From positions 1 to 6,090 of the forward strand of contig JALGTI010000211.1 of NCBI GenBank assembly GCA_029821455.1: a stretch of DNA of 6,090 nt. Direction: 5' to 3'. Origin of the DNA: Candidatus Zipacnadia bacterium (GTDB lineage Bacteria; Armatimonadota; Zipacnadia; Zipacnadales; Zipacnadaceae). The notes under the pieces are model-generated. The model was given only the letters and a program-made list of their open reading frames with translations. It searched no databases and was not told the DNA's origin. Numbering within the stretch: the first letter of the stretch is position 1; each line of letters opens with the position of its first letter. Below, in pieces: positions 4,655-6,090 of the stretch. A program made the position numbers and the translations under genes.

Positions 4655-6090
4655 TTGTGGACCACCCTTATCAATAACCCCGTAGCCTACGTATCACTGC
4701 TGGTGGGGGCCACGGGTATTATGGTAGCTTTGATCATTTATACAAGAGCCAGACAGTTATACCAGCAGACAACACGTCTCAGAACTGATAGCGAGGAACG
4801 GTTAGCCGAGCACGAGAAGATCCTGGAAACCGAGCGGCGAGAACTCCAGATAGCCGCCAAGGAGGAGACGCTCAAACTTCGCGCTGAGTTGGAACAGGAG
4901 TTCAAGAACTCCCGGATTGAGGCCGAGAAAGTCCGCAAGCGCCTCGAAGAGCGCGAAGACAGCCTTGACAAGCAAAAGAACCAGCTCGAGGAATTGAGCC
5001 GCCAGCTTCGCAAGCGTGAAGAGGAGACCTCCGACAAGCAGGCCCAGCTCGACCACGCCGTCCAACAGGCCCACGAAGAACTCCAACGCATCGCCCAAAT
5101 GACCTCTGAGGAGGCGCGTACCTACTTGCTCAGTCAGGTGGAGGATGAGATTCGTCAGGATGCAGCGCAGGTTATGCGCAGGGTTGAGCAGGAGGCCCAC
5201 GATGAGGCCGACCGCAAGGCAACTCAGATCATCAGCCAGGCAATCCAACGCTGCGCCGTCGAGCAGACCACCGAGACGACCGTCTCAGCGGTCGCCCTCC
5301 CCAGTGACGAGATGAAGGGACGCATCATTGGCCGCGAGGGTCGCAACATTCGCGCCTTCGAACAGCTTACTGGCATTGACCTCATTGTGGATGATACTCC
5401 CGAGGCAGTTGTGCTTTCCGGCTTTGACCCGGTGCGCCGCGAGATTGCCAAGACCGCCCTCGAGGTCCTCGTCTCCGATGGTCGCATCCATCCCGGTCGC
5501 ATCGAGGAGACCGTCGAGAAAGCACGTCAGACAATCGAAGACCGCATCAAAAAGGCCGCAGAACAAGCCACGTTTGAGACCGGCGTCACCGGCCTGCACC
5601 CCGAAGTCCTGCGGCTGATGGGCAGGCTGCGCTTCCGCACCAGCTACGGCCAAAACGTCCTCAAGCACTCCATCGAGGTCTCTCACCTGGCCGGGGCAAT
5701 GGCTGGAGAGTTAGGCGCGAAGGTGGCGATAGCCCGACGCGCCGGACTGCTTCACGACCTGGGCAAGGCGGTTGACTTGGCGCTGGTTCAGGCTGCCGAC
5801 GCCATCTCCGCCTCTCGCCCCGGCGCACGCCGCGAGACGCTCGAGACATACCTCAAACGCCTGGAGGGCCTCGAGGCCATTGCCAGGAACTTTGAGGGCG
5901 TGGACAAGGTCTACGCCATCCAGGCCGGCCGCGAGGTGCGGGTGCTGGTCAAGCCCGACCGCATTGACGATCTCTCGGCCCATCGCCTGGCCAAGTCAAT
6001 GGTGGAGCGGATTGAGAGCGAGCTGGACTACCCGGGCCAGATCCGCGTCACCGTCATCCGCGAGACGAGGGCCGTCGAGTACGCGAAGTA
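4655..6090 (+). CDS. rny: Ribonuclease Y with an internally shortened HD domain
   Basis: RNase Y is a membrane-anchored endoribonuclease that starts mRNA decay. The frame gives 478 codons and ends at TA, so only the last base of the stop is outside the window. Domains in order: one N-terminal membrane helix (about 10-29), a long charged coiled coil (about 30-200), a KH domain with GRIIGREGRNI at 222-232, and an HD domain with H338 (LKHSIEV) and H367-D368 (LLHDLGKA). The family C-terminus, from D382 (QAADAISASRPGARRE) to IRETRAVEYAK, is well kept. Between D374 and ALVQAAD, about 41 residues present in typical RNase Y are missing, including the stretches with SHVEIG-like and HHGD-like histidines. 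B. subtilis RNase Y is 520 residues, which fits this loss. The minimal H, HD, D set remains, but the core fold is probably disturbed. The start is TTG 4655, set by a very strong ribosome site. Identity is firm; activity is doubtful. Confidence 0.95.
   Translation, partial: MWTTLINNPVAYVSLLVGATGIMVALIIYTRARQLYQQTTRLRTDSEERLAEHEKILETERRELQIAAKEETLKLRAELEQEFKNSRIEAEKVRKRLEEREDSLDKQKNQLEELSRQLRKREEETSDKQAQLDHAVQQAHEELQRIAQMTSEEARTYLLSQVEDEIRQDAAQVMRRVEQEAHDEADRKATQIISQAIQRCAVEQTTETTVSAVALPSDEMKGRIIGREGRNIRAFEQLTGIDLIVDDTPEAVVLSGFDPVRREIAKTALEVLVSDGRIHPGRIEETVEKARQTIEDRIKKAAEQATFETGVTGLHPEVLRLMGRLRFRTSYGQNVLKHSIEVSHLAGAMAGELGAKVAIARRAGLLHDLGKAVDLALVQAADAISASRPGARRETLETYLKRLEGLEAIARNFEGVDKVYAIQAGREVRVLVKPDRIDDLSAHRLAKSMVERIESELDYPGQIRVTVIRETRAVEYAK
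5771..5785 (+). other. rny: Junction of the in-frame deletion within the rny HD domain
   Basis: Codons GTT-GAC (V373-D374), which in the family are followed by an H-E/A-V-E-G-x-H segment, run directly into TTG-GCG-CTG (L375-A376-L377), which matches the family just before the QAADA motif. Frame is kept on both sides. The exact breakpoint cannot be fixed without a close relative. Short GGCG and GGTT words occur on both sides, but nothing long enough to prove a recombination mechanism. Confidence 0.75.

Noticed and set aside
4802..5248. Minus-strand frame of 148 codons rich in Leu, resembling a membrane protein
   Set aside because: It is the antisense of the Glu/Lys/Gln-rich coiled coil of RNase Y; such coding regions routinely mirror as Leu/Phe-rich frames.

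Overview
The window looks like ordinary chromosomal DNA from a fairly GC-rich bacterium. It holds a divergent pair of transcription units made of core housekeeping genes. The order cinA, thpR, recA, recX, rny, next to a complex I (nuo) operon on the other strand, together with the protein flavour of the RecA and NuoA, suggests Chloroflexota, perhaps a Dehalococcoidia-like or environmental lineage. That placement is from memory of gene order and protein style, not from a search, so treat it as moderate to weak.

Layout. Bases 1-589 carry the start of a nuo operon on the minus strand: nuoA (complete) and, overlapping its stop, the first 65 codons of a gene that is probably nuoB with a long N-terminal extension. 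Bases 590-898 are a divergent regulatory region. It has two near-consensus sigma70-type promoters back to back (TTGACA-18-TATACT towards nuo, TTGACA-18-TATAAT towards cinA), whose -35 boxes sit in an 8-bp inverted repeat. A CRP/FNR-type palindrome, TGTGA-N6-TCACA, lies close to nuoA. Bases 899-6090 carry cinA, thpR, recA, recX and rny on the plus strand, with an ATGA overlap between cinA and thpR, 27 nt before recA, 39 nt before recX and 115 nt before rny. The last base of the rny stop codon falls outside the window.

How the genes fit together. The plus-strand genes look like one operon combining nucleotide-damage clean-up (CinA, NMN deamidase/pyrophosphatase type), a 2H-fold RNA phosphoesterase (ThpR), recombination and its modulator (RecA, RecX) and the membrane-anchored mRNA-decay nuclease RNase Y. 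The minus-strand genes encode membrane and peripheral subunits of NADH:quinone oxidoreductase.

No new defence system, mobile element, CRISPR array or RNA gene was seen. The unusual points are two in-frame structural changes in otherwise highly conserved proteins. NuoA carries an exact 21-bp tandem duplication that adds seven residues to the conserved TM1-TM2 loop. RNase Y lacks about 41 residues from the middle of its HD domain, between the HD motif and the final Asp. Secondary points are altered near-invariant residues in RecA, an odd translation start for recX, and competing hairpins between recA and recX.
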